Origin: HGM04593 sp045630965
GTDB taxonomy: Bacteria; Bacteroidota; Bacteroidia; Bacteroidales; Bacteroidaceae
Direction of reading: 5' to 3'
Assembly (NCBI GenBank): GCA_045630965.1
Contig: JAZQTU010000004.1
Coordinates: 1 to 42,723, forward strand
DNA length: 42,723 nucleotides
The position numbers were made by a program, and so were the translations under genes. Each line of letters starts with the position of its first letter. The first letter of the stretch is position 1. Below, in pieces: positions 16,901 to 24,739 of this stretch. The notes under the pieces were generated by a model that was not told where the DNA came from, did no database searches, and saw nothing but the letters and a program-made list of their open reading frames with translations.

Positions 16901-18136
16901 TCATTCGAACTTAATCGTCTTTGTTGGCTCAATTCTTGATATAAGCATTGATGGTACAAGAAGCATCAGTACCGACAGTACGAATATTCCTACATTCATA
17001 GGCACAAGAAGGCATGAAAACTCTATGGGGACTGAATTCATATAATACATTGAAGGATCAAGCGCCACAATATGGAAACGCTGTTGTAATATACATAACA
17101 CAACAGCAATAAGATTACCTATAACAATGCCTTTTCCTATCACAAACGCGGCATAATAGAGAAAGACCTTTGTTATTGATGCATCACGAGCGCCTACAGC
17201 TTTCATAATGCCGATAAAGTTACTCTTCTCAAGAATAAGTATGAGCAAACCCGACACAGTTGTAAACCCGGCAATAAAAAGAACCAGTATAAGTATGAGC
17301 CATACTGTCTGGTCTAGCATACTAAGCCACGAGAATAGTGCCGGATAGAGTTCCTCTATCGTGGGAGCATGCAATCTCTCACCAGCGTCATTGTATCTTT
17401 CAATTATACCATTGATGTCAGCAGCGACATTCTCAAGCTCATCGTAATCACATATAGTAATCTCGACACCGGTCACCTCATCTGCTCCCCAACCGTTGAG
17501 ACGACGCACTGTGTATAAGTCTGTAAGCGCCATAATATTGTCGAATTCAGTAAGGTGTGTCTCGTATATTGCCGCAACAGACATTCGGCGTGCCTTGATA
17601 CCCTGTTGCATGAAGTATATATTCAACTTATCACCAACTGAAACGTTCAATTTATCAGCAATGCTGCTTGAAAGCACAATTGCATTTGATGCCTTCTCAT
17701 TACCCCACAAGGGTAAATTGCCATCAACAAGATTTTCTTTTATGAATGCAAGGTCATAATCACTGCCCACACCTTTCAAAGCTATACCCTCATATTCGTT
17801 GTTGGCAACAACCATACCAGGCTTTACAGCAAATGGTTGCACATATTCAACCCCTTTGACAGACGAAAAGGCTGCAAGCATAGAAGAATCGGCATTTACA
17901 GGCGCATCACCGTCATACGATACCTCATAATTCATAACCTGCACATGTCCTCCAAAACCTATTATCTTATCACGTATCTGCTGTTTGAAACCGACAATAA
18001 TAGATATCGATACAAACATGACCAAAGTACCCACAGCCACTCCCCATTGGGCAATGGCAACAGCTGGACGCGAAATTCTGCGCCCCCCTTTACGGGTACC
18101 GTACAGACGTCGTGCAAGAAACAGTTCAATACTCAT
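16901..18136 (-). CDS. LolC/LolE-like ABC transporter permease
   Basis: The 411-residue membrane protein has the MacB/FtsX-permease layout: short cytoplasmic start (MSIELFLARRLY), first helix at about 27-50 (AIAQWGVAVGTLVMFVSISIIVGF), a large periplasmic domain of about 220 residues, and three further helices (LILILVLFIAGFTTVSGLLIL; VFLYYAAFVIGKGIVIGNLIAVVL; near the C-terminus LLVPMNVGIFVLSVLMLLVPSML), ending in RIEPTKTIKFE. GFKQQIRDKIIGFGGHVQV and ILEKSNFIGIMKAVGA are typical of lipoprotein-releasing permeases, which extract lipoproteins from the inner membrane with LolD. The ATPase is not adjacent. It is the last gene of a closely spaced four-gene set with a lipoprotein just before it. Confidence 0.9.
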   Translation of the reverse strand: MSIELFLARRLYGTRKGGRRISRPAVAIAQWGVAVGTLVMFVSISIIVGFKQQIRDKIIGFGGHVQVMNYEVSYDGDAPVNADSSMLAAFSSVKGVEYVQPFAVKPGMVVANNEYEGIALKGVGSDYDLAFIKENLVDGNLPLWGNEKASNAIVLSSSIADKLNVSVGDKLNIYFMQQGIKARRMSVAAIYETHLTEFDNIMALTDLYTVRRLNGWGADEVTGVEITICDYDELENVAADINGIIERYNDAGERLHAPTIEELYPALFSWLSMLDQTVWLILILVLFIAGFTTVSGLLILILEKSNFIGIMKAVGARDASITKVFLYYAAFVIGKGIVIGNLIAVVLCILQQRFHIVALDPSMYYMNSVPIEFSCLLVPMNVGIFVLSVLMLLVPSMLISRIEPTKTIKFE

Positions 18137-18147
18137 CTTATCTAATT

Positions 18148-18525
18148 TTAGAACCGTCTGAAATTGAGCAACACTTCCCTTGAACGTAAAATCATTCTTT
18201 TGCGGTCAAGCTGTACAACCTCAAAGCGTTCATCCTTTGGATTATACATACCAACATCCTTGGGAGTGCCCGGGACATGTATCATTTGTACAAACAGAGA
18301 ATCTCCAATATGTTGGAAACGCCCCTTACCACCACCGGTAGTGGTCAACAATTTGAGTTGAACACTCCAGAAACGGTCCTCATCCTTCTTGTCTATGATA
18401 TTATTATCTGCCAATTCTTCAATAGTCAACAGTTTCCAGAAACCATCAAGGTCCCCATTAATGTCAGCCTTTTGGCAAGAAGCAAGAAAAGCGACAGCAA
18501 ACAATACACAGACAATCCTCTTCAC
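18148..18525 (-). CDS. small lipocalin-like lipoprotein
   Basis: The 125-residue product starts with an SPII signal, lipobox FLASC (Cys17), so it is a lipoprotein. The mature part has GFWKLLTIE near its start and ends in beta-type stretches (ERFEVVQLDRKRMILRSREVLLNFRRF), consistent with the small lipocalin-like domain proteins common in Bacteroidales. The ligand is unknown. It lies 19 bp after pepT and 11 bp before the LolC/E-like permease. This is a suggestive neighbourhood for a lipoprotein, but probably only operon packing. Confidence 0.8.
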   Translation of the reverse strand: MKRIVCVLFAVAFLASCQKADINGDLDGFWKLLTIEELADNNIIDKKDEDRFWSVQLKLLTTTGGGKGRFQHIGDSLFVQMIHVPGTPKDVGMYNPKDERFEVVQLDRKRMILRSREVLLNFRRF

Positions 18526-18544
18526 AAATAAAAATATTCAGTAA

Positions 18545-19783
18545 TTACAAATCCTTTACGCCTGCAGCGATATTCACAATTGTCATCACAGCCTTTTCCA
18601 TGACCTGTACCGATACGAACTCATAACGGCTGTGGAAGTTTATTCCACCGGCGAAGAGGTTCGGACATGGCAAGCCCATGAACGAGAGCTGGGCACCGTC
18701 TGTACCACCACGGATTGGTTTAACCACCGGCACTACACCAGCCTGCTCCATAGCACGCTCAGCAAGTTCTATTATATGCATCTTTGGCTCAACCTGTTCG
18801 CGCATATTACGGTATTGTTCCTTCAATTCTAGGCTTACAACACCATTGCCATACTTAGCATTCATCTGTTCAGCAACGCTCTTCATGAATGCCATACGCT
18901 TTTCAAAAATCTCACGGTTGTGATCACGGATTATATAAGAGACTTCAGCATGATCCACGCCGCCGTTTATTCCCATAAGATGATAGAAGCCTTCGTACCC
19001 GCATGTACATTCAGGCGATTCTACTGCAGGAATAGCATCGACTATAGCAGTGGCCACACGCAATGCGTTGAGCATCTTACCCTTAGCATAGCCAGGGTGT
19101 ACATTACGTCCTTGTATTGAGAACGAAGCACTACCGGCGTTGAAGTTCTCGAATTCCAATTCTCCCTCGCAGCTGCCATCAACAGTATATGCCCAATCAC
19201 AGCCGAACAGAGGCACGTTGAAGTTATGTGCACCACGACCTATTTCCTCGTCCGGATTAAAGGCTATACGTATCTTGCCATGCTTTATTTCCGGATGAGC
19301 CTGAAGATATGCAACAGCTGCCACAATTTCAGCAACGCCGGCTTTATCGTCTGCACCAAGGAGAGTATGTCCGTCAGTTACTACAAGGTCATGTCCCTTA
19401 TATTCCTCAACTTCAGGAAAATCAGAAACATTAAGTATTATACCAGCCTTCTCATCAAGAACTATATCACCACCGGCATACTTTTCAACCACACGTGGCT
19501 TGACATCCTTGCCGCTCATGTCGGGGCTTGTATCAAGATGTGCAATGAAACCGACTACAGACATCTCTTCATCACAGTTAGCCGGCAGAGTTGCATACAA
19601 ATAACCCTTGTCATCGAGCAGCACCTCATCAAGCCCCATTTCCTTCAGCTGTTGCTCAAGATAACGCGCGAAAACAAACTGTCCTTCGGTTGTAGGAACT
19701 ACAGTTGAATCATCACATGATTCTGTATCGAATGTCACATACTTGAGAAAACGCTCAAGCATATATTCCTTAATATTTTCCAT
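18545..19783 (-). CDS. pepT: peptidase T (tripeptide aminopeptidase)
   Basis: PepT is a cytoplasmic M20-family zinc exopeptidase that removes the N-terminal residue of tripeptides. The signatures are clear: FIAHLDTSPD with the metal His/Asp, TLLGADDKAGVAEI with the bridging Asp, FNPDEEIGRGAHNF with the general-base Glu, DGSCEGELEFENFNA, IRGGTDGAQLSFMGLPCPNLFAGGINFHSRYEFV with the final metal His. I place the start at 19783 (MENIKEYMLERFLKYV), which gives the usual 412 residues; an in-frame ATG at 19861 would add 26 unrelated residues overlapping the upstream Smr gene. It is 11 bp after that gene. Confidence 0.95.
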   Translation of the reverse strand: MENIKEYMLERFLKYVTFDTESCDDSTVVPTTEGQFVFARYLEQQLKEMGLDEVLLDDKGYLYATLPANCDEEMSVVGFIAHLDTSPDMSGKDVKPRVVEKYAGGDIVLDEKAGIILNVSDFPEVEEYKGHDLVVTDGHTLLGADDKAGVAEIVAAVAYLQAHPEIKHGKIRIAFNPDEEIGRGAHNFNVPLFGCDWAYTVDGSCEGELEFENFNAGSASFSIQGRNVHPGYAKGKMLNALRVATAIVDAIPAVESPECTCGYEGFYHLMGINGGVDHAEVSYIIRDHNREIFEKRMAFMKSVAEQMNAKYGNGVVSLELKEQYRNMREQVEPKMHIIELAERAMEQAGVVPVVKPIRGGTDGAQLSFMGLPCPNLFAGGINFHSRYEFVSVQVMEKAVMTIVNIAAGVKDL

Positions 19784-19794
19784 AATATCTGTTT

Positions 19795-20889
19795 TTATTT
19801 TATTATAACCATTGTGGCGCCGAAACCATACTTCTGGAACGACGCATCCTGTGAAATACAACGCGGATACTTGCGGCGAAGCTCCTGTGCTATGGCATTG
19901 CGAAGCACACCGTCACCCTTTCCATGGATAAAAACAATTTTCTTGTTCTTGTATTTCAGATTCTCATTAAGAGTATTCCTGACAACATCGAGTTGGTAAT
20001 TCAATATATCAAATGCATTCATGCCCGCTGTTGTTTCAAGCAACTGTTCAGCATGCAGGTCAATCTCAAGGATATCACTTCCTTTTGCAAGTTTAGGTTG
20101 CGACTGTGTCTTTTGCGGAGTCTCTCCTTTTTTCTTTTCAAGAATGACCTGCTTTATTTCATCGGCATTGGCAAACACCTCTTTTGTTGGCTTATCGTCA
20201 ACAACGATATCATAAATGAGCGCCCCCTCGTCAAAGAAAGGGTTCTCACGGAAAAGATGCAGTTTGTAGAACTTTACTGTGTCGATACGTCTCTCAACAG
20301 TCATCGCCGGTTTAAGTGCAAACGGTTTATTCTCCTTGAAAGGTAGCAGTTGTACACATACACGTTCCATGTCATTCAGTTCCTCACGACCGAATTCCTC
20401 CAAGAACATCTTTGAATTAGGTTCAAGCAAACCATTACAACGTGCGCTCCAGCTACGTCCAGAAGCTGACAGATAGGTAAAATATACATAATAGTTACTG
20501 TCATTGATTATATATGCTTCAAAACGCGAATTGCTCAATGATTTTTCATCCATGGGCAGATATGCCAATACCACATTGAGTTTTTCACCTTCGGGACGCT
20601 CTGCAGGACGATATGTCACAACGGGAGTGAAATCATCATCCTCATCGTCATTACTCTTAGCCGGTTGCGGAATTGAGCGTTTCTTCTCTACAACATCATC
20701 TTTTTTGGGCGTAACACTCTTTTTCTGAAAGTTGTATTCATTGGTATCTACAACCACACATTCACGCACCTGCATGGGGATTTCAAAACCATCCTTATCC
20801 TCTACAAGAACTATGTCCTTCCCACGGAAACCGGTTACGACACCACCTCCGCACTCATATATAAAACGTACTTTATCTCCTACTTTCAT
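19795..20889 (-). CDS. DUF2027 and Smr domain protein
   Basis: The 364-residue protein has an SH3-like start (MKVGDKVRFIYECGGGVVTGF), a charged linker (about 52-90), a central beta domain characteristic of DUF2027 in Bacteroidota, another Lys/Gln-rich linker, and a C-terminal Smr domain (about 275-364) with the nuclease-type motifs EIDLHAEQL and IVFIHGKGDGVLRNAI. Smr domains, named after MutS2, are often DNA or RNA nucleases; in recent work on other bacteria some act on stalled ribosomes or mRNA. The role of this architecture is unknown. It is the first gene of the set running into pepT and has a matching -7 box upstream. Confidence 0.9.
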   Translation of the reverse strand: MKVGDKVRFIYECGGGVVTGFRGKDIVLVEDKDGFEIPMQVRECVVVDTNEYNFQKKSVTPKKDDVVEKKRSIPQPAKSNDDEDDDFTPVVTYRPAERPEGEKLNVVLAYLPMDEKSLSNSRFEAYIINDSNYYVYFTYLSASGRSWSARCNGLLEPNSKMFLEEFGREELNDMERVCVQLLPFKENKPFALKPAMTVERRIDTVKFYKLHLFRENPFFDEGALIYDIVVDDKPTKEVFANADEIKQVILEKKKGETPQKTQSQPKLAKGSDILEIDLHAEQLLETTAGMNAFDILNYQLDVVRNTLNENLKYKNKKIVFIHGKGDGVLRNAIAQELRRKYPRCISQDASFQKYGFGATMVIIK

Positions 20890-20915
20890 ATCAATTACAC
20901 ATCAAGTCATTATGA

Positions 20916-20923
20916 CAAAGTTA
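20916..20923 (-). promoter_or_regulatory. -7 box for the Smr-pepT operon
   Basis: Minus-strand TAACTTTG is an exact TAnnTTTG match 27 nt before the Smr gene start codon. The -33 region is A-rich and not clearly recognisable. Confidence 0.5.
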
Positions 20924-20977
20924 GTGATAAAAAACGAGATTAATATAAAAGAAAAGAAAAAATAAGACCTTACATAT

Positions 20978-21232
20978 TCAATGAAACCTTATAACACCCT
21001 CTTCCCAAACAGCACTATCACCGGTATTTTTCATAAACGAATAGTAGAGTTCATTCAAATGCCCAGACGAATCACACTTCACCGCAAACATATTATCCGT
21101 GTCTATGCGCCTAAAAAAACCTGAGAAGAGGAAAGAGGTATCACTGACTGCACTCATATGACGGACAGGAGTATTGCTGCTACATGCACCTGACATTAGA
21201 ACTAATATGAGTATATAATAAAAACGAGCCAT
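20978..21232 (-). CDS. small hypothetical lipoprotein
   Basis: The 84-residue frame begins MARFYYILILVLMSGACSS, a good SPII signal with the lipid-accepting Cys at 17. The mature part is about 67 residues, soluble-looking, with no recognised domain. It lies 73 bp after the leucine-rich-repeat gene on the same strand and 55 bp before the promoter region of the Smr gene. The signal sequence is the main reason to believe it is real. Confidence 0.65.
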   Translation of the reverse strand: MARFYYILILVLMSGACSSNTPVRHMSAVSDTSFLFSGFFRRIDTDNMFAVKCDSSGHLNELYYSFMKNTGDSAVWEEGVIRFH

Positions 21233-21304
21233 TATTGGTATATATACCGAATAACAACTCGTAGAATATAAATGTTTTATGTATTCAAGGGAGCGTTATA
21301 CAGA

Positions 21305-22339
21305 TCAACACTCCTCCACATTTTCGAAATGTTCCCAAATACGTGCAAAGCCATACTCACCTACCAAGCCAGAAGGAACACGCAACAGAGTATTGGCATA
21401 CACTGCAGCATCTGCAATCTCACCTGAACACATTGGCGCGGCCTCACACTTCACACAAAGTTCTTTCAACGAAGTGCAACCACGGAACGCTTGATCTCCA
21501 ACGCTTACCACCGCCAACGGCAAGACCAGACCACCCAACGAACTACAGTTATAAAAAGCACCATAACCAATACTCAGCACTCCATCATGCAATGCAACAT
21601 GCTGCAACGAAGCACAGTTGGCAAGTACACCTTGATCAAGCATATTCACACCCTTTGGCAATTCAAAGTTTACAAGTGACGAGCAACCCCAAAAAGCACC
21701 CTTCTTAACCGAAACAACCGAAGAAGGCAAATCAATAGCTGTAAGAGATGCACAATCACGGAAAGCCCAACCATCAACTGACAACAAGCCTTCGGGCAAA
21801 TCTATCTTCGAGAGCGACGAACAGCCGCAGAAGGCATATTCACCGACACTCTCTACCATTTCCCCCACAGAAACCTCCTTCAAAGCCTTACAACCGTCAA
21901 AAAGCGATGGTTCAATGTTAATGAGATTATCAGAGAGGAATGCGCGTCTCAATGCAGTACACCCCGCAAAAGCATTACGCCCGATTACAATGACATTGGC
22001 CGGCAATATAATCTCTTCAAGTGATGTACATCCCTTGAAGGCCGACATTCCAATTACATGCATCGATTGGGGGAATGTAACTTCAGCAAGCATAGTACAA
22101 CCTTCAAAGGCACTTATTCCAACACTCTCAACATTGTCACCAAATATTACAGAACGTAACTGCACACAGTTTATGAACGCCTCGTCAAGAATATCCGTTA
22201 CAGAATACACCATACCACCATATTCCACTGTTGCAGGAACAACAATATCGCCACAGTAAGTTTCAATCGCCTTGGTTACCGTAGCACACTTTTTTTCTTC
22301 ATCAAGAAGATATGTCAGTCTATCAATTTTTGCAATCAT
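21305..22339 (-). CDS. BspA-type leucine-rich-repeat protein without signal peptide
   Basis: The 344-residue product contains about eleven consecutive 23-residue LRR_5 (BspA/Treponema pallidum) repeats, recognisable by the AFxGCxSL core (AFEGC, AFKGC, AFAGC, LFDGC, AFCGC, AFRDC, AFWGC, VLANC, AFYNC, AFRGC) and a following beta strand. Such repeats usually mediate protein or surface binding in secreted proteins, but this protein starts MIAKIDRLTYLLDEEKKCATV with no signal peptide or anchor and no C-terminal sorting domain. It lies 4 bp after queA, so it should be translated in the cytoplasm with a housekeeping operon. Its partner is unknown. Confidence 0.88.
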   Translation of the reverse strand: MIAKIDRLTYLLDEEKKCATVTKAIETYCGDIVVPATVEYGGMVYSVTDILDEAFINCVQLRSVIFGDNVESVGISAFEGCTMLAEVTFPQSMHVIGMSAFKGCTSLEEIILPANVIVIGRNAFAGCTALRRAFLSDNLINIEPSLFDGCKALKEVSVGEMVESVGEYAFCGCSSLSKIDLPEGLLSVDGWAFRDCASLTAIDLPSSVVSVKKGAFWGCSSLVNFELPKGVNMLDQGVLANCASLQHVALHDGVLSIGYGAFYNCSSLGGLVLPLAVVSVGDQAFRGCTSLKELCVKCEAAPMCSGEIADAAVYANTLLRVPSGLVGEYGFARIWEHFENVEEC

Positions 22340-22343
22340 AACT

Positions 22344-23561
22344 TCAAGGTATCAACAATGAACTGTCACCATAGCTCAAGAAACGGAAACCGTTCGACAA
22401 GGCATAATCGTATATCTTGCGCCAATCACCTTTAAGGAATGCCGACACAAGAAGCAACAACGTACTCTTTGGTTGGTGAAAATTTGTAACTATTGCCTTT
22501 ACTATACGGTATTCATAGCCCGGAGCAATCATTATTTGCGTATGTGAATGAAGCCTGTCAAGCTCTTTGCGTTCAAGCCATGATACGAGCGCCTGCAACG
22601 ACTCAACCGCCGACAAGGTATGTTCCCTGTTATAAGGGGTCCACTGCCCAACATGCAGAGCATCGCAATCAATATCGGGATTTTCAGCTACAAGTTCACC
22701 AAGGAAATAGAGACTCTCAAGCGTACGCACCGATGTTGTACCCACAGCTACCACACTACCGGCCGAAGCTATAAGTTTTTCAACAAGTTCCTTGCGTACC
22801 TCGATATACTCCTCATGCATCTCATGGTCGGCTATAAGTTCGCTCTTTACAGGTTTGAAAGTTCCGGCACCCACATGCAATGTAACCTCTTCGCGGTCAA
22901 CACCATTTGCCGACAACGCAGCAAGAACCTCAGGAGTAAAATGCAGACCGGCTGTAGGCGCCGCAACAGACCCCTTGACTTTTGAATATACAGTCTGATA
23001 AGTATTCTTGTCACTCTCCTCTGTCTTGCGGTTAAGATATGGAGGGATTGGGAGTTCGCCGGCAGCCTCAAGCAATTCAGCAAACGACACACCGCCATCC
23101 CATGTAAAACGGACTGTATTCACTGCCGCCGCATTACCAACACGTTCAACAGACAAAGTAACCTCCTTGCCACCAACAGAAATAACCTGTGACAACAGGC
23201 CACTTTTCCAACGGTTGGAGTTACCTACAAGACAACGCCACACACATTCGCTTGTCTGCTGGAATATCTGCAGATAATCATTCGGAATCTCTGGTTCAAG
23301 ACAGAATACCTCAACCTGTGCACCGGTTTCCTTACGAAAACGCAAACGCGCCTGAATAACCTTGGTATTGTTGAACACCATCAATGTTCCAGGCTTTATA
23401 TAAGTTGGTAAGTTTGAGAAGAGATCCTCACAAACCTCACCTTTATTGTATACAAGCAGTTTTGAACTGTCACGTTGCTGCAACGGATATTTCGCAATAC
23501 GTTCATCAGGCAACGGATAGTCGTATTCCGCTATTGCTATTTCTTGTATGGATTTCATCAA
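22344..23561 (-). CDS. queA: S-adenosylmethionine:tRNA ribosyltransferase-isomerase
   Basis: QueA transfers and isomerises the ribosyl part of AdoMet onto preQ1 at tRNA position 34, making epoxyqueuosine. The 405-residue protein has the family landmarks: YDYPLPDERIAKYPLQQRDSSKLL, MVFNNTKVIQARL, KGSVAAPTAGLHFTPEVL, VTLHVGAGTFKPVKSE, ADHEMHEEY, VGTTSVRTLES, and the C-terminal NFHQPKSTLLLLVSAFLKGD and YGDSSLLI. The length is normal for the larger Bacteroidota version. Start is taken at 23561 with a second ATG as the next codon. It lies 8 bp after nspC. No riboswitch is seen because it is internal to the operon. Confidence 0.96.
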   Translation of the reverse strand: MMKSIQEIAIAEYDYPLPDERIAKYPLQQRDSSKLLVYNKGEVCEDLFSNLPTYIKPGTLMVFNNTKVIQARLRFRKETGAQVEVFCLEPEIPNDYLQIFQQTSECVWRCLVGNSNRWKSGLLSQVISVGGKEVTLSVERVGNAAAVNTVRFTWDGGVSFAELLEAAGELPIPPYLNRKTEESDKNTYQTVYSKVKGSVAAPTAGLHFTPEVLAALSANGVDREEVTLHVGAGTFKPVKSELIADHEMHEEYIEVRKELVEKLIASAGSVVAVGTTSVRTLESLYFLGELVAENPDIDCDALHVGQWTPYNREHTLSAVESLQALVSWLERKELDRLHSHTQIMIAPGYEYRIVKAIVTNFHQPKSTLLLLVSAFLKGDWRKIYDYALSNGFRFLSYGDSSLLIP

Positions 23562-23569
23562 TATCTATT

Positions 23570-24739
23570 TTAACACATTCTGTCTCGATAATCCTCATAC
23601 TTATACACCTTATAGACCTCCAGTTCGCCATTGGCATGCAGCAGAGCAATGCTCGGATGCGAGATGCCATTGAACATATTTGTCTTGACAGTTGTATAAT
23701 GTATCATATCCTCAAACACTATCTTATCGCCAATCTTCAATGGAGCATTGAACTTCCAGCTGCCCATATAATCACCACTCAGGCAACTGTTACCACCAAG
23801 GCGATATATATTCTCGCTGAACGGCGCGTCCTTTACTGCATCAGGTTCAAGCGTCTCTGCTCCAACTACAGCCGGCTGATATGGCATCTCAAGGCAGTCG
23901 GGCATGTGACATGTAAAGCTGACATTCAGTATTGCGGTACGTATGCCACGGCTCTCCACGATATCCACTACCTCGGAAACAAGTGAGCCGGTACGCCATG
24001 CAAATGCAGAACCCGGTTCAAGGATAATTTCAAGATTGGGATAACGGCTACGCAACCCTTTAAGCAGACCTATGAGATGCTCCACATCATAATCGGCACG
24101 TGTCATAAGGTGACCGCCACCAAGGTTCAACCATTTTATTTCATGCAGCCATTTGCCGAATTTCTCCTCAATGTGTACAAGGGTATTCTCAAGAGCATAT
24201 GAACTCGACTCACAATGGCAATGACAATGGAAGCCCTCGATTCCTGCGGGCAGTTCGTCGGGCAAGAGATCGGCAGTGATACCAAAGCGGCTGCCCGGAG
24301 CACATGGATTGTACAGTTCCGTTTCAATCTCGGAATATTCGGGATTTATACGGATACCGCATGATATTGCATGATCCGACGACAAGGTACGCTCATAGAA
24401 ACGCTCGTATTGCGACAAAGAGTTGAAAGATATATGACTGCAGCAACGCATCATCTCGCTGAACTCCTCATCGGTATACGCTGGCGAAAAGGCATGGGCA
24501 CGGCTACCGAATTCCTCAAAGGCAAGGCGCGCTTCATGAATAGAACTTGCCGTAACCGACTTGATATATTCGCGGAATATCGGAAAACTCTTCCACAAGG
24601 CAAATGCCTTGAAAGCAAGAATAATCTCTACACCCGATTCACTTGCAACACGGCTTATGAGTTCAAGGTTTCTACGCAATAACGTCTCTTCCATCACATA
24701 GCATGGCGACGGCACTTTGTTTATCATTTCCTTATCCAT
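23570..24739 (-). CDS. nspC: carboxynorspermidine decarboxylase
   Basis: NspC decarboxylates carboxy(nor)spermidine in the alternative, aspartate-semialdehyde-dependent spermidine pathway found in many gut Bacteroidetes. The 389-residue PLP enzyme of the alanine racemase fold has the PLP lysine Lys44 in LAFKAFALWK, the HCHCHCESSSYALENTL block, LNLGGGHLMTRADYD, ILEPGSAFAWRTG, HMPDCLEMPYQP and the C-terminal YRLGGNSCLSGDYMG. The start codon shares one base with the helicase stop (TAATG), so the two are translationally coupled. The partner dehydrogenase is not in the window. Confidence 0.93.
   Translation of the reverse strand: MDKEMINKVPSPCYVMEETLLRRNLELISRVASESGVEIILAFKAFALWKSFPIFREYIKSVTASSIHEARLAFEEFGSRAHAFSPAYTDEEFSEMMRCCSHISFNSLSQYERFYERTLSSDHAISCGIRINPEYSEIETELYNPCAPGSRFGITADLLPDELPAGIEGFHCHCHCESSSYALENTLVHIEEKFGKWLHEIKWLNLGGGHLMTRADYDVEHLIGLLKGLRSRYPNLEIILEPGSAFAWRTGSLVSEVVDIVESRGIRTAILNVSFTCHMPDCLEMPYQPAVVGAETLEPDAVKDAPFSENIYRLGGNSCLSGDYMGSWKFNAPLKIGDKIVFEDMIHYTTVKTNMFNGISHPSIALLHANGELEVYKVYKYEDYRDRMC

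Noticed and set aside
19784..19861. N-terminal extension of peptidase T
   Set aside because: Adds 26 residues antiparallel to nothing conserved and overlaps the upstream Smr gene; MENIKEYMLERF is the usual start.
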